64,000 nucleotides of DNA from Anaplasma phagocytophilum str. Webster. Its GTDB lineage: Bacteria > Pseudomonadota > Alphaproteobacteria > Rickettsiales > Anaplasmataceae. The stretch covers positions 372,001 through 436,000 of the forward strand of contig NZ_LANS01000001.1 of assembly GCF_000964685.1 (NCBI RefSeq), read 5' to 3'. The notes beneath the pieces were generated by a model. The model did no database searches. It was not told the origin of the DNA and was given only the letters and a program-made list of their open reading frames with translations. The translations under genes were made by a program, and so were the position numbers. Of the stretch, positions 52,576 to 61,224 are shown one piece after another; the stretch's first letter is position 1; the number at the start of each line of letters is the position of its first letter.

Positions 52576-53760
52576 CTAGAATCTCTTAATGAAATGACGC
52601 TTTCTCATATTTTCCATCAAACGCGTACTAGCAACAACTAACTTATTAGTGTAGGCAGCATGCTTGATTCTCGCTATTTCATCAGCAGTTAGCTCTCCAC
52701 CCTCAGATATACCACACAACATGATCAGATCTACCCTGCCATCGCCGCTATCTGAGCGCAAAACCTGATCGGGCTTAGCACCTTCTAACATCAACTGAAG
52801 CTTCGATGAAAGATCCCTAACACGCACTACCACGTCCCCAGGTTCAAACCCTAAAGTCTTTACAACATCTGCAAAACTAGAACACCCAACACCGCGCACT
52901 CTAAGATCATCCAGTATACTCCCCGCCTCTTTTACCGGCACAGAAAGCTGCTTCATGCTAACGACGCTATTCATGAACCTCTTCTTCACCCGCACCTTAC
53001 TTAGCAGCTTGAGTAATAAATGCCCCTTATCTATCCTAACAGGGCCAATTATAGACCCCTCTTTCGCGCGCAGCAGCGAGACTTTCACATCATGCACGAA
53101 GCCAACTGCAGATGCACCCATGGTACGATCTACGTATACACCGTGCTCCCGATACCTCTCCGCTATCTTGGTCAGCTCAACACCCTTGTGTAGCTCACTA
53201 GCCACTGAATCAAGTACCGCACCCGCCCTAAAAGGAACAAACACCTGCTCTAGGTCTAACACTGTTTCTAAAGCATCTGACTTCGCTTCAGCCACATATT
53301 GAGAAACCTCATCATCCGCAACAGACAAAAACGGCGCCACCCTAGTGGAAAGTATCTTGCTCCAAATTACCCTGGACCTAACATGTGATTCAATGGACGC
53401 AGCATCCAAACCGTTACCAGCAGCACATTCGTCCAAACTCAGCCCACTGCACAGACCTAGCACAGAAAACAACCGCTCCACCTCCTGCGCTACTTCTTGC
53501 TTTTCGACGGTAATGCCAAGTTGCTTCGCTTCAAGCTCGAGGATAACCTCATCTATCAGCAGCCCCAATACCTCCCTTCTGTTACCCTCAGCGTAAGCAG
53601 TCTTATAAAAAAAACCATTCGCATGCTCCCTCCTATCTACATCAAGACTAGTCAGGACTTTATCATCTACTACGGCCTCTATCTTTACGGAAGCACACCC
53701 CTTGCCACAAGGTATAACCAAACACAAGAAACACAGCCAGGGAAACCAGCGAGACATCAT
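52576..53760 (-). CDS. SurA-like periplasmic chaperone
   Basis: A 394-residue exported protein with a signal peptide (WFPWLCFLCLVIPCGKGCAS; a Cys near the cleavage site could also make it a lipoprotein). The SurA N-terminal chaperone region follows: IEAVVDDKVLTSLDVDRREHA, EVLGLLIDEVILELEAKQLGITVEKQEVAQEVERL. A parvulin-like segment around residues 160-260 (LEQVFVPF, GAVGFVHDVKVSLL, GPVRIDKGHLLLKLL) lacks clear catalytic strings, so isomerase activity is doubtful. It probably escorts outer-membrane beta-barrels, such as P44 proteins in this organism. ATG 53760 or the next ATG 53757 is the start. Confidence 0.85.
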   Translation of the reverse strand: MMSRWFPWLCFLCLVIPCGKGCASVKIEAVVDDKVLTSLDVDRREHANGFFYKTAYAEGNRREVLGLLIDEVILELEAKQLGITVEKQEVAQEVERLFSVLGLCSGLSLDECAAGNGLDAASIESHVRSRVIWSKILSTRVAPFLSVADDEVSQYVAEAKSDALETVLDLEQVFVPFRAGAVLDSVASELHKGVELTKIAERYREHGVYVDRTMGASAVGFVHDVKVSLLRAKEGSIIGPVRIDKGHLLLKLLSKVRVKKRFMNSVVSMKQLSVPVKEAGSILDDLRVRGVGCSSFADVVKTLGFEPGDVVVRVRDLSSKLQLMLEGAKPDQVLRSDSGDGRVDLIMLCGISEGGELTADEIARIKHAAYTNKLVVASTRLMENMRKRHFIKRF

Positions 53761-53888
53761 TACAAACTACACATAGGCTAGGGTAGGGATTCTACTAGTA
53801 AAACATCCCTGTGTCAAAACCCTAATTTTCCAGGAATACACCGCAAGGCACACATTATGTACCGGCAGCCAAACATACCACATACGCG

Positions 53889-53965
53889 TGGGGCGAACGA
53901 CCAGGATCGAACTGGCGACCTTCAGTGCCACAAACTGACGCTCCACCGATTGAGCTACGTCCGCC
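53889..53965 (-). tRNA. tRNA-His (anticodon GTG)
   Basis: The cloverleaf folds by eye. The acceptor is G(-1) plus GCGGACG pairing with CGTTCGC plus discriminator C. The anticodon stem is TCAGT/ACTGA with loop TTGTGGC, and the T-arm is GCCAG-TTCGATC-CTGGT. CCA is encoded. The extra 5' G paired with C73 is specific to tRNA-His. Confidence 0.96.
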
Positions 53966-54213
53966 GCAGGCTAAACAACTACCATATCTCTCCCATGGGA
54001 GTCAAGCAAGACATGTAAAGCTAAAGCATCTGAGATAATTGCTGTAAAACAATTTTACATGAAGGCTGAAACAATGGCACCCTACTCTCCTTCCAATACA
54101 GCTGCCACACTCACCATCAACATACCTAAACAACCAAAAGCCCCTGCAAAGCTCCCCTTCTGCAATATCACACCACTATACTCTCTTAAATTGCTATAGG
54201 ATCTTACCCCATA

Positions 54214-55566
54214 TCAATTGGCATTATGCCCTTTACTAGCACATTCAAGCCTTCTTACTACCTCTGCCCTGCCAATAAACGGTAACAGCTGAGCTAACCC
54301 CGGACCAGTAGTAACCCCAGTGGTGGCAAGTCTCAGTGGTAAAAGTACATCCCGCGTACTGCGATTAGACGTCTCCTTTATCCTCTGCAACCAAGCCTTA
54401 CAAACTTCTTCATCAAGCTCAGTATCAGGTAAAAGTGCCTTGGCCTCAGAAATAAAAGTCCTATCTTTATCATCTATCGCAGTTGTGATTTGAGAATTAC
54501 AGATGTTAATCCACTCTCTCACATCTTCTACTGTGTTAACATTATCTCGTATCAGGTACCAAAACTCCTCTGTGCACTCCAAACCTTGCTGCACAAACCT
54601 ATCTTTCACTTTATCAAATGATAAACACTGTACTATTCTGCTGTTCAATCTGCTTATATCATCAAGCGAAAACTTAATTGGGGCTTGGTTGAACGTGCGT
54701 ATATCGAACGACTCTACCAGAACATCATGATTCTCCTGTGGTTCCACTGGTAATGATGTCCCCATCCTAGCTAAGTAGCTTTTTATAGCCATAGGTTCCA
54801 TACCAATATCCCTTAGGTGCCGTATTTCAATATCGTCACTACCTACTCTCTTAGAAATTTTTGCATCACGAAAATGGACAAGAGGTAAGTGCACAAATAC
54901 GGGAACTTTTGCTTTTAAGATATCGAAAATACATATTTGTGTTGCCGTATTGCTTACGTGGTCTTCACCCCGAATAATATGTGTGATAGCAAAATCTATA
55001 TCATCTACCACTGACGGAAACATGTATGTGTATGTACCATCTGTACGCTTAATTATCGGATCACTTATATTTTTCGCTTGAAATGATACCCTACCCCGCA
55101 CTTCATCTTCCCAAGTGATTTCCCTGCTTTGATCAATCTTTAACCTAAAGTACGGCAATCTGCCACTGCAAGCTTGCATTTCCTGCTCCGTCATCTTGAG
55201 AGCACTTCTGTCGTATATAGGAGGTAATCCCATCTTCAACATCATACTTCTCTTCATATCCAATTCTTCCTGAGTTTCATAGCAGGGGTAGATGACACCC
55301 TGATCTAGCAACAAATCGAATACTTCTTGATATCGTTCAAGCCTCGTGCTCTGCTGAAAACAAGAATCCCAATCCAGCGCAAGCCAATCCAGATCCTGCT
55401 TTATTCCCTCAATGTATTTATGCTCAGATCTACTGGCATCCGTATCGTCAATGCGCAGCAGAAACTTCCCCGATTTACTTCTTGCATACAGCCAACATAT
55501 CAAAGCCGTTCTAGCATTTCCCACATGCATGTATCCAGTGGGACTTGGAGCAAATCTTGTTATCAT
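54214..55566 (-). CDS. gltX: Glutamyl-tRNA synthetase
   Basis: A 450-residue class I synthetase. The HIGH-type motif is FAPSPTGYMHVGNARTAL at the N-terminus, RIDDTDASRS follows, and the KMSKS-type loop is AKISKRVGS (about residue 236). ATG 55566 has AGAGGT upstream. Alphaproteobacteria often carry two gltX paralogs, one mainly charging tRNA-Gln for the GatCAB pathway; which this one is cannot be decided from the sequence alone. Confidence 0.96.
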   Translation of the reverse strand: MITRFAPSPTGYMHVGNARTALICWLYARSKSGKFLLRIDDTDASRSEHKYIEGIKQDLDWLALDWDSCFQQSTRLERYQEVFDLLLDQGVIYPCYETQEELDMKRSMMLKMGLPPIYDRSALKMTEQEMQACSGRLPYFRLKIDQSREITWEDEVRGRVSFQAKNISDPIIKRTDGTYTYMFPSVVDDIDFAITHIIRGEDHVSNTATQICIFDILKAKVPVFVHLPLVHFRDAKISKRVGSDDIEIRHLRDIGMEPMAIKSYLARMGTSLPVEPQENHDVLVESFDIRTFNQAPIKFSLDDISRLNSRIVQCLSFDKVKDRFVQQGLECTEEFWYLIRDNVNTVEDVREWINICNSQITTAIDDKDRTFISEAKALLPDTELDEEVCKAWLQRIKETSNRSTRDVLLPLRLATTGVTTGPGLAQLLPFIGRAEVVRRLECASKGHNAN

Positions 55567-55753
55567 ATCTAACCTCTATAGCAACACAGCAACGTCCGGC
55601 TGTAAATACCAGAATTTCATCCCGTAATCACAACAACCTGAAAAACCCTGGCATTTATATCACCCGTTCCTTTATCAAAGTGACTACATATAAGCAACTT
55701 GAATCTTTATGATTTACCGACATGTGTTTTCATTTTAGAATGCTTGCCTTGCA

Positions 55754-56170
55754 ATGTCTTTGCGGTTATACGTGCGCTTTTTCAATGTTTACACTCATGA
55801 ATCAAGAAAAGCTGAATACGCTGGTGAAGGGTTTTGCGTAAAAGCGTTTCTCTTTGCGTTTTTATTTGCTACCTGTAAGGGGCTGTGGCTCTTCTCGTGT
55901 ATAGTCTTTCTAGCATCTAGCGTTGCCTATGCTTTATATGCTGCCAAAGTGCTTTCCTTTCCTTTTTACTTCATCACAGGGCTGGTGATTAAGCTGTATG
56001 CAGGATATTCATATAACGACTGGTTGCATAGAAAGCTAATACGAAAGAAATACGTTCTGGCAGATGTAGTGCTCGCGAACAACGTAATGCACGCTAAGTT
56101 AAAGTTCATGAAAAGACAGAATGCTTCAAACTGCAGTGCCGCTGATGCGCCGCGTAGCACAGGCTCATGA
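55754..56170 (+). CDS. DUF2628-type membrane protein
   Basis: A 138-residue protein. The N-terminus has the short strand and charged segment RFFNVYTHESRKAE, then EGFCVKAFLFAFLFATCKGLWLFS (family GFSW.AFLFGPLWLL.), and two to three hydrophobic helices (about residues 30-80). The family's later YNDW segment is SYNDWLHRKLIRKKY. Its function is unknown. It lies on the plus strand between minus-strand genes and is probably transcribed alone. Confidence 0.75.
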   Translation: MSLRLYVRFFNVYTHESRKAEYAGEGFCVKAFLFAFLFATCKGLWLFSCIVFLASSVAYALYAAKVLSFPFYFITGLVIKLYAGYSYNDWLHRKLIRKKYVLADVVLANNVMHAKLKFMKRQNASNCSAADAPRSTGS

Positions 56171-56410
56171 AGCCGATATGTTCTGCTTTTAGGCTGTTTT
56201 TTTTGGCTCCTTTGCCGTAACTTGCACGCTGGAATGGTAGTAAGCATGCATCCTCGTGCTTAACCTCCATACATAACTCGTAGCAAGCAAAAAATTCACA
56301 CTAATGTGACGTATATGCGCACAACCTATACCTGAAGATTTGCCCCTGTGGTTTCGAACAGACCCTGCATAAGACAAGCGCCTCGCTCTCTCACTGCAAG
56401 TAGCAAAGCT

Positions 56411-57196
56411 CTATGATTTATTCCGGTGCCAAAAGGGCGTATCAACCAAATTTGTACTGGCTACTGCTAGATCCCGCTTGGTGATGATCCCAGCTTCATA
56501 ACCAAGCCTACCGCATTCTATCGCATATCTGAATGCAGATGCCATTTTTGATGGATCAATGGCTCTTGCTACTGCACTATTGAGTAACACACCATCGATC
56601 CCCTGTTCCATCACTACAGACGCATCTGAAGGCCTTCCTATTCCAGCATCTACAATAAGAACTATATCCTTATACCTGTTACGCAATAATCGTAACCCAT
56701 GCATATTCAGCACTCCCAAACCCGAACCTATGGGAGATATTCCCGGCATAATTACGCGACACCCACAATCAATCAGGCGTCTGCATACTGTGAGATCATC
56801 CGTGCAATAGGGGAAAACATCAAAACCCTGGGTAATAAGCTCCTTAGCAGCCTCACACAATGCCACAACATCAGGGTGTAGGGTATAGTCATCCCCAATA
56901 ATTTCGAGTTTTATCCAAGTAGTATTAAAAATTTCTCTCGCCATTTGTGCCATGAGTACAGCATCCTTGACCGTGTAACAACCGGCAGTATTAGGTAAAA
57001 CTCTGCACTTACTCTGCTTAATTATGTCCCAATAATCCTGCCCACCGCCGATTTCTGGCATCTGTCTCGATAATGACACAGTTACTACTTCTGCACCTGA
57101 ATTATGCAAGGATCTTTGTAAAATCTCTGGAGACGCAAATTGCGCAGACCCCATAAGCAATCTACTCCTTAGTTGTACACCATATACATCCCACAC
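56411..57196 (-). CDS. thiG: Thiazole synthase ThiG
   Basis: A 261-residue TIM-barrel enzyme that builds the thiazole ring of thiamine from deoxyxylulose phosphate, dehydroglycine and ThiS thiocarboxylate. The Schiff-base lysine lies in WIKLEIIGDDYTLHPD (about residue 93). PNTAGCYT, PGISPIGSGLGV, VLIVDAGIGRPSDA and MEQGIDGVLLNSAVARA complete the family pattern. GTG 57196 is chosen because AGGAG lies seven bases upstream; the longer frame begins TTG 57217. It follows thiS closely, and the pair forms a typical operon. Confidence 0.95.
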   Translation of the reverse strand: MWDVYGVQLRSRLLMGSAQFASPEILQRSLHNSGAEVVTVSLSRQMPEIGGGQDYWDIIKQSKCRVLPNTAGCYTVKDAVLMAQMAREIFNTTWIKLEIIGDDYTLHPDVVALCEAAKELITQGFDVFPYCTDDLTVCRRLIDCGCRVIMPGISPIGSGLGVLNMHGLRLLRNRYKDIVLIVDAGIGRPSDASVVMEQGIDGVLLNSAVARAIDPSKMASAFRYAIECGRLGYEAGIITKRDLAVASTNLVDTPFWHRNKS

Positions 57197-57229
57197 AGTA
57201 ATGCTCCTACAATACAAAACTTCGCTACA

Positions 57230-57439
57230 TCATCCACCTTGCATAGGATACACTATATCTATAACATCGCCTTTCTTCAGCTTATGTTCTTTATAGTTTG
57301 CCTTTGTAACTAGTACCCTATTAACCGCCACTGCAAAAGGTTCTCGTACATTACACTGCGCTATAGCATCTGATAGCGTACACCCTGCGTTTAGTGTCTC
57401 ACTTTTGCCATTTATCTGAACATCAATAAAATCTTCCAT
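57230..57439 (-). CDS. thiS: Sulfur carrier protein ThiS
   Basis: A 69-residue ubiquitin-like protein ending in the essential Gly-Gly (YPMQGG), which is adenylated and thiocarboxylated to donate sulfur to ThiG. The beta-grasp pattern VQINGKSETL, LSDAIAQCN, FAVAVNRVLVTK and LKKGDVIDIV is clear. It lies directly upstream of thiG. Confidence 0.94.
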   Translation of the reverse strand: MEDFIDVQINGKSETLNAGCTLSDAIAQCNVREPFAVAVNRVLVTKANYKEHKLKKGDVIDIVYPMQGG

Positions 57440-57576
57440 CGTTCTGTCAATAAAAATTCAATTTTGCAACACATAGCATGGTCTTATCAACCGATAATCC
57501 TTTCTCTAATAGCACATAGTAAAAAAGCCCGAAAGTTATTTATACCATACATGCGAGTCACGTATAGCAGAGCCCA

Positions 57577-57605
57577 TTGCACACTTACAATATTATGTTT
57601 ATCTT
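57577..57605 (+). promoter_or_regulatory. Likely sigma-70 promoter of the 669-aa gene
   Basis: TTGCAC (57577-57582) and TATCTT (57600-57605) are 17 bases apart. Transcription would start near 57612, leaving a leader of only about 15 bases before ATG 57627. Confidence 0.55.
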
Positions 57606-57626
57606 AGCATAAATTTGGTACTCAAG

Positions 57627-59636
57627 ATGCCGCCGCAATACCAAAACTCAACAAAAAACGTCAGCTTTCTCAATGATAATACTCCCTTTTTCTCAACACC
57701 AGAATTCTATGACTTCGCTAAACACCTAGTATACAAGGGCTCTCTTTCCTCCTTGTTCGGATTCCTATTAAGCTCGTCAGGTACAAATTCTGCTATGATG
57801 GATACTCCATATATTGGCATACTTTACAGCAATTTAAAGCTCACTGAAGAAGCCAAAAGTATCCTCTTTCAACACCAAAACGAACATTATCTCAGTCTAT
57901 GGAGCACTGAAATATTCACAAGGATATTATCTACCCTAGCGAGGGAGCTGCATACAGATATAGACCCATCAATTCCAAACCTTGTGCAACTTTTCTCATC
58001 ACAACTTATGTCACATTTTAAAAAAGAGAAAGTTTGCTGCATATATCGCACACAGTACCTTTCTGATGTACAACAAATACTAGACCAATACTTCCAAAAT
58101 TCACAGATCAAAATGCCTCTGATCGATGCTAATGTAATCGCTAAAACGCACCTAGACGTACTTGACGACTTGTTAAAGTATTATTCTTCTAGAGACAACA
58201 GAAGATGTTGTATATTACTAACGTTTTTCGGTGCAAATTTCGAAGAACTATCGCAATCACGTCCTTCGGATTCACTGCGGGAGATATTACTCTGCAAACA
58301 GAATGTTTCTTCCATATCTGAGTTTAGCATCAATGCTACAGAAGCAAAATGCAGGCAGGCAATTTCTTCTGCTATCCACGACGAAGTTTCACAAATCAAC
58401 ACCGAGTTAGAAAAAACCTTAGCTTTTGTACATGTACCGTCTCCATGGTACTGTCTTATAAGAAAGATAAAACAGCTCTTCCACCGCTTTTTTTCCATAC
58501 CAAAACTTGAATGTCTATTAGATGCTTTTAAACAGATTGACGCAAGTTATAAAGCCAGTATCAGTTTTGGAGATTGCTCAGAATTTTTTTCCTCTTTGCA
58601 TGATATCAGTAGCACTTTTAATAGTACTGGAAAGAAACGCACAGCGGGGCTTTTCTTGGCTTTAAAAGACATTCAACGCTCTTACCCCATACCCACTTGC
58701 AGCGAATACGTTTCTCATGTAAGGAATTGCGAATCTACCTACCATCCGGTAAACCTTAACGATGTGAGAGTACACTCTAGTAACAAATTACAACGCATAA
58801 AACAAAAGTTATGCGTGTACGTTAAGTCCATGAAAAATACTGTCATACAAAAGCGCTATATCCCCGCTTCAGATGCACGACCTACAGCATGTTCTGAAAA
58901 AACCACGGCTCAAGAATCGAACGTACTCACAAATCCTGCTGATGTACACGCTTCTATAAACGACACGTCTTCTTCAAGTATATCAATTGCATCCAGTAAT
59001 GACAATGCAGCAGTACACACTAAAAAACACAAAAAGCGTACAACAACTAAAAAGCGGAGTTTATTCAAGAGTGTACACGATATTTTGCATAGATCCCGTT
59101 CAAGATCGTTACGCAACATATATCTCAAAAAATCACACAAAATGCACCACGCACTGTCGAAAAGCACCAAAAACATCTCACACACAGGCAAAACTCATCC
59201 CCTCCTTAATGTCCCAACTGAGCAATATGCTTCTTGTAGCAGCATAGGTGATGTCCTGGAGTCTCAAAATCTCCAACCCACACAAATACCCTCAACAAGA
59301 ACTCCTGAATCTTCCGATCTCCCAGCGTCACTTCTCTCACAGGAGTTACCCAACCCCTTACCCGGCAATACCTCTAAAAAGACAAAATTTAAACTACGTT
59401 GGAGCTTTAAAAGCAAAAAAATTGCACAACCAAGTGCTAACGCTTCCCATACTGAGCATAAGGAGATCAGCCATAATCTAGTACCTAAACTAAATCGAGA
59501 TGAAAAGAAAGCAGCACCCGCACTTCAAAGCGAGACATGCTCTGAACAAAATATGAAACCTAAAAAGAAAAAGACTTTTTTAAAATTGATTATGAGAAAA
59601 AAAGACACGAAAAAAGCATCCACTATAGCAATGTAA
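57627..59636 (+). CDS. Hypothetical 669-aa protein with a very basic C-terminus, T4SS effector candidate
   Basis: No family was recognised. ATG 57627 (MPPQYQN) is chosen; the longer frame begins TTG 57615. There is no signal peptide. Residues 1 to about 380 look like a folded, mixed helical domain with many Phe, Leu and Cys. From about 430 on the chain is Ser/Thr/Lys-rich and probably disordered. Basic clusters KKHKKRTTTKKRS (about 466-478) and MKPKKKK (about 643-649) resemble nuclear-localisation signals. The last 27 residues contain eleven Lys/Arg. Positively charged C-termini are typical of VirB/D4 substrates such as AnkA and Ats-1. It has its own promoter and a terminator-like hairpin. 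The effector role is inference. Confidence 0.8.
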   Translation: MPPQYQNSTKNVSFLNDNTPFFSTPEFYDFAKHLVYKGSLSSLFGFLLSSSGTNSAMMDTPYIGILYSNLKLTEEAKSILFQHQNEHYLSLWSTEIFTRILSTLARELHTDIDPSIPNLVQLFSSQLMSHFKKEKVCCIYRTQYLSDVQQILDQYFQNSQIKMPLIDANVIAKTHLDVLDDLLKYYSSRDNRRCCILLTFFGANFEELSQSRPSDSLREILLCKQNVSSISEFSINATEAKCRQAISSAIHDEVSQINTELEKTLAFVHVPSPWYCLIRKIKQLFHRFFSIPKLECLLDAFKQIDASYKASISFGDCSEFFSSLHDISSTFNSTGKKRTAGLFLALKDIQRSYPIPTCSEYVSHVRNCESTYHPVNLNDVRVHSSNKLQRIKQKLCVYVKSMKNTVIQKRYIPASDARPTACSEKTTAQESNVLTNPADVHASINDTSSSSISIASSNDNAAVHTKKHKKRTTTKKRSLFKSVHDILHRSRSRSLRNIYLKKSHKMHHALSKSTKNISHTGKTHPLLNVPTEQYASCSSIGDVLESQNLQPTQIPSTRTPESSDLPASLLSQELPNPLPGNTSKKTKFKLRWSFKSKKIAQPSANASHTEHKEISHNLVPKLNRDEKKAAPALQSETCSEQNMKPKKKKTFLKLIMRKKDTKKASTIAM

Positions 59637-59661
59637 CGCTAACAACTTTTATAAGAAAAAG

Positions 59662-59683
59662 AAGCCTCATTCACTTGAGGCTT
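59662..59683 (+). terminator. Hairpin after the 669-aa gene
   Basis: AAGCCTCA and TGAGGCTT form a perfect 8-bp stem with a 6-base loop, 26 bases after the stop. The following T-run is short (TT then CG), so termination may be inefficient. Confidence 0.5.
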
Positions 59684-60044
59684 TCGCCTCATCAAAAATT
59701 CTTTTTTCCGCATTAAACCCGAAAATACTCCTAATCTGCTCCTTGTAGTAAAAAGCAATCTGTCAAGCCTCACCGCTTAAAAAACAACCAAGGCTTAGAA
59801 CAACTGTACCCCTACTAAAGATGCAAATTCTGCTCATGATACAAACAATCACTAGAGCTTTTATCACATGCACGTAGAAGCCTAAGCGTCCACGTCTTTA
59901 CAGCACAAACAGTGTCATATAAACGTTACTTTTACAGCACAAATAGCCTAGATAACAGGATATACAGTACTTCTTAAGATCAGCAATTGCACTACTAGTT
60001 ACTAGATCAATTGCTATCCAAACGATATATCTAGCAAAAGGTTG
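59684..60044. other. Intergenic region before nfuA
   Basis: About 360 bases. Nothing recognised apart from the hairpin at its left end. TTTACAGCACAAA occurs twice (about 59897 and 59931), a small direct repeat. Confidence 0.4.
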
Positions 60045-60611
60045 TCATATGCTTTCGACAGCCTTTATAGCGGGAATATAGTAACTCAGCATTCCATACA
60101 CACCATCTTTGAGAGTCACTGCAGCACTAGGACATCCAGAACAAGCACCTCTGAGTTTGACAAACACAACCCCTTCTTTATATCCCCTAAACTTTATGTC
60201 ACCACCATCCTGGGCGACCGCAGGTTTTACGTAATTCTCTATCAGCTCCTTGACCTGCTGCACTATTTCTGAGTCTTTCTCATCAAAAAACTCTTTTTCC
60301 TCATCTTCTGCACTAGCCTGAACGTGTTCCTTATCTGTCCCTTGCAGCAAGCAGTAATCTGTCATAACCACAAGCACTTCTGGTTTCAACACCTCCCACA
60401 ATATGTTTTCTGCCTTTGTGATTGACACAAAATCTCCGCCAAAAAACACCTTTTCTACACCCTCAACTTCAAATAATAACCTTGCTAAAGGAGAGGCTTG
60501 CGCATCATCAGCACTTAAAAACTCAGCACCACTATTTATTCCCACTACTTCAGCGCTCAATAGAAACTTTAACGTATCTGGATTTGGAGTGCTCTCAATC
60601 TGTATAAACAT
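60045..60611 (-). CDS. NfuA-type iron-sulfur cluster scaffold
   Basis: About 188 residues. The N-terminal Nfu_N domain begins IQIESTPNPDTLKFLL and has SPLARLLFEVEGVEKVFFGGDFVSITK. The C-terminal NifU domain ends with the cluster-binding CxxC in RGACSGCPSA. The protein carries and delivers 4Fe-4S clusters in the cytosol. ATG 60611 (MFIQIE) is preferred to the longer frame from 60626. Alphaproteobacterial members resemble mitochondrial NFU1. Confidence 0.93.
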   Translation of the reverse strand: MFIQIESTPNPDTLKFLLSAEVVGINSGAEFLSADDAQASPLARLLFEVEGVEKVFFGGDFVSITKAENILWEVLKPEVLVVMTDYCLLQGTDKEHVQASAEDEEKEFFDEKDSEIVQQVKELIENYVKPAVAQDGGDIKFRGYKEGVVFVKLRGACSGCPSAAVTLKDGVYGMLSYYIPAIKAVESI

Positions 60612-60729
60612 AAACAAACCTTGCAATTATCTGAACCCTTAGGGTATAATTCCTGCTCCTGCGCAGGCTGAATAGTGCAGTATAGGCAGTGTAGTGTAGT
60701 ATATAGCGCAAATCAAGTTTCTTAGTGGC

Positions 60730-61110
60730 ATGCTTCTGGCATTTGTTGTTTTCATGTGTGTTCTCGGTGCGCTGTTGCTCGTACCAGTTTTGTTAGTGTT
60801 GGCGTTGTTTTTTTTCAACAAAAACGTGCTGATGCGCGCGAGTTTCGGCGAAGATTTCCGGGTAATTCTCAATAAATTCATGGCTGATATGCAAAGTAGA
60901 GCTTCGGCTCATACGCAGTCAAATTCCCGTGGAGGCATATCGCAAAAAGAGGCTTTGGAAATTCTCGGTCTAAGCCCTAACGCTTCTCGCGAGCAAATAA
61001 TTGCAGCCTATCATAGACTGATGAAGAATTCTCACCCAGATAGAGGCGGGTCAGCATACTTTGCCCAAAAGTTGAATCAAGCTCGTGATAGTTTGCTTGG
61101 TAACAAGTAG
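60730..61110 (+). CDS. Membrane-anchored DnaJ-domain protein
   Basis: A 126-residue protein with one N-terminal membrane helix (about residues 3-29) followed by a C-terminal J-domain. ALEILGLSPNASREQIIAAYHRLMKNSHPDRGGS contains the HPD motif that stimulates Hsp70. The architecture matches the mitochondrial import protein Tim14/Pam18 and its alphaproteobacterial relatives. lpdA follows after about 115 bases. The partner is presumably DnaK at the inner membrane face, by inference. Confidence 0.9.
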   Translation: MLLAFVVFMCVLGALLLVPVLLVLALFFFNKNVLMRASFGEDFRVILNKFMADMQSRASAHTQSNSRGGISQKEALEILGLSPNASREQIIAAYHRLMKNSHPDRGGSAYFAQKLNQARDSLLGNK

Positions 61111-61224
61111 TCCCTGCATTCTTCATGGTCCGGCTACTATTCGCGCCCCATGTCATTGTATTTATCCGTATCCACATGCAGTAAAACAAACCTGATTTAC
61201 GTATAATTTCCTTTCCCTACTCAC

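Noticed and set aside
53761..53888. Additional tRNA beside tRNA-His
   Set aside because: No second T-arm or anticodon stem could be folded.
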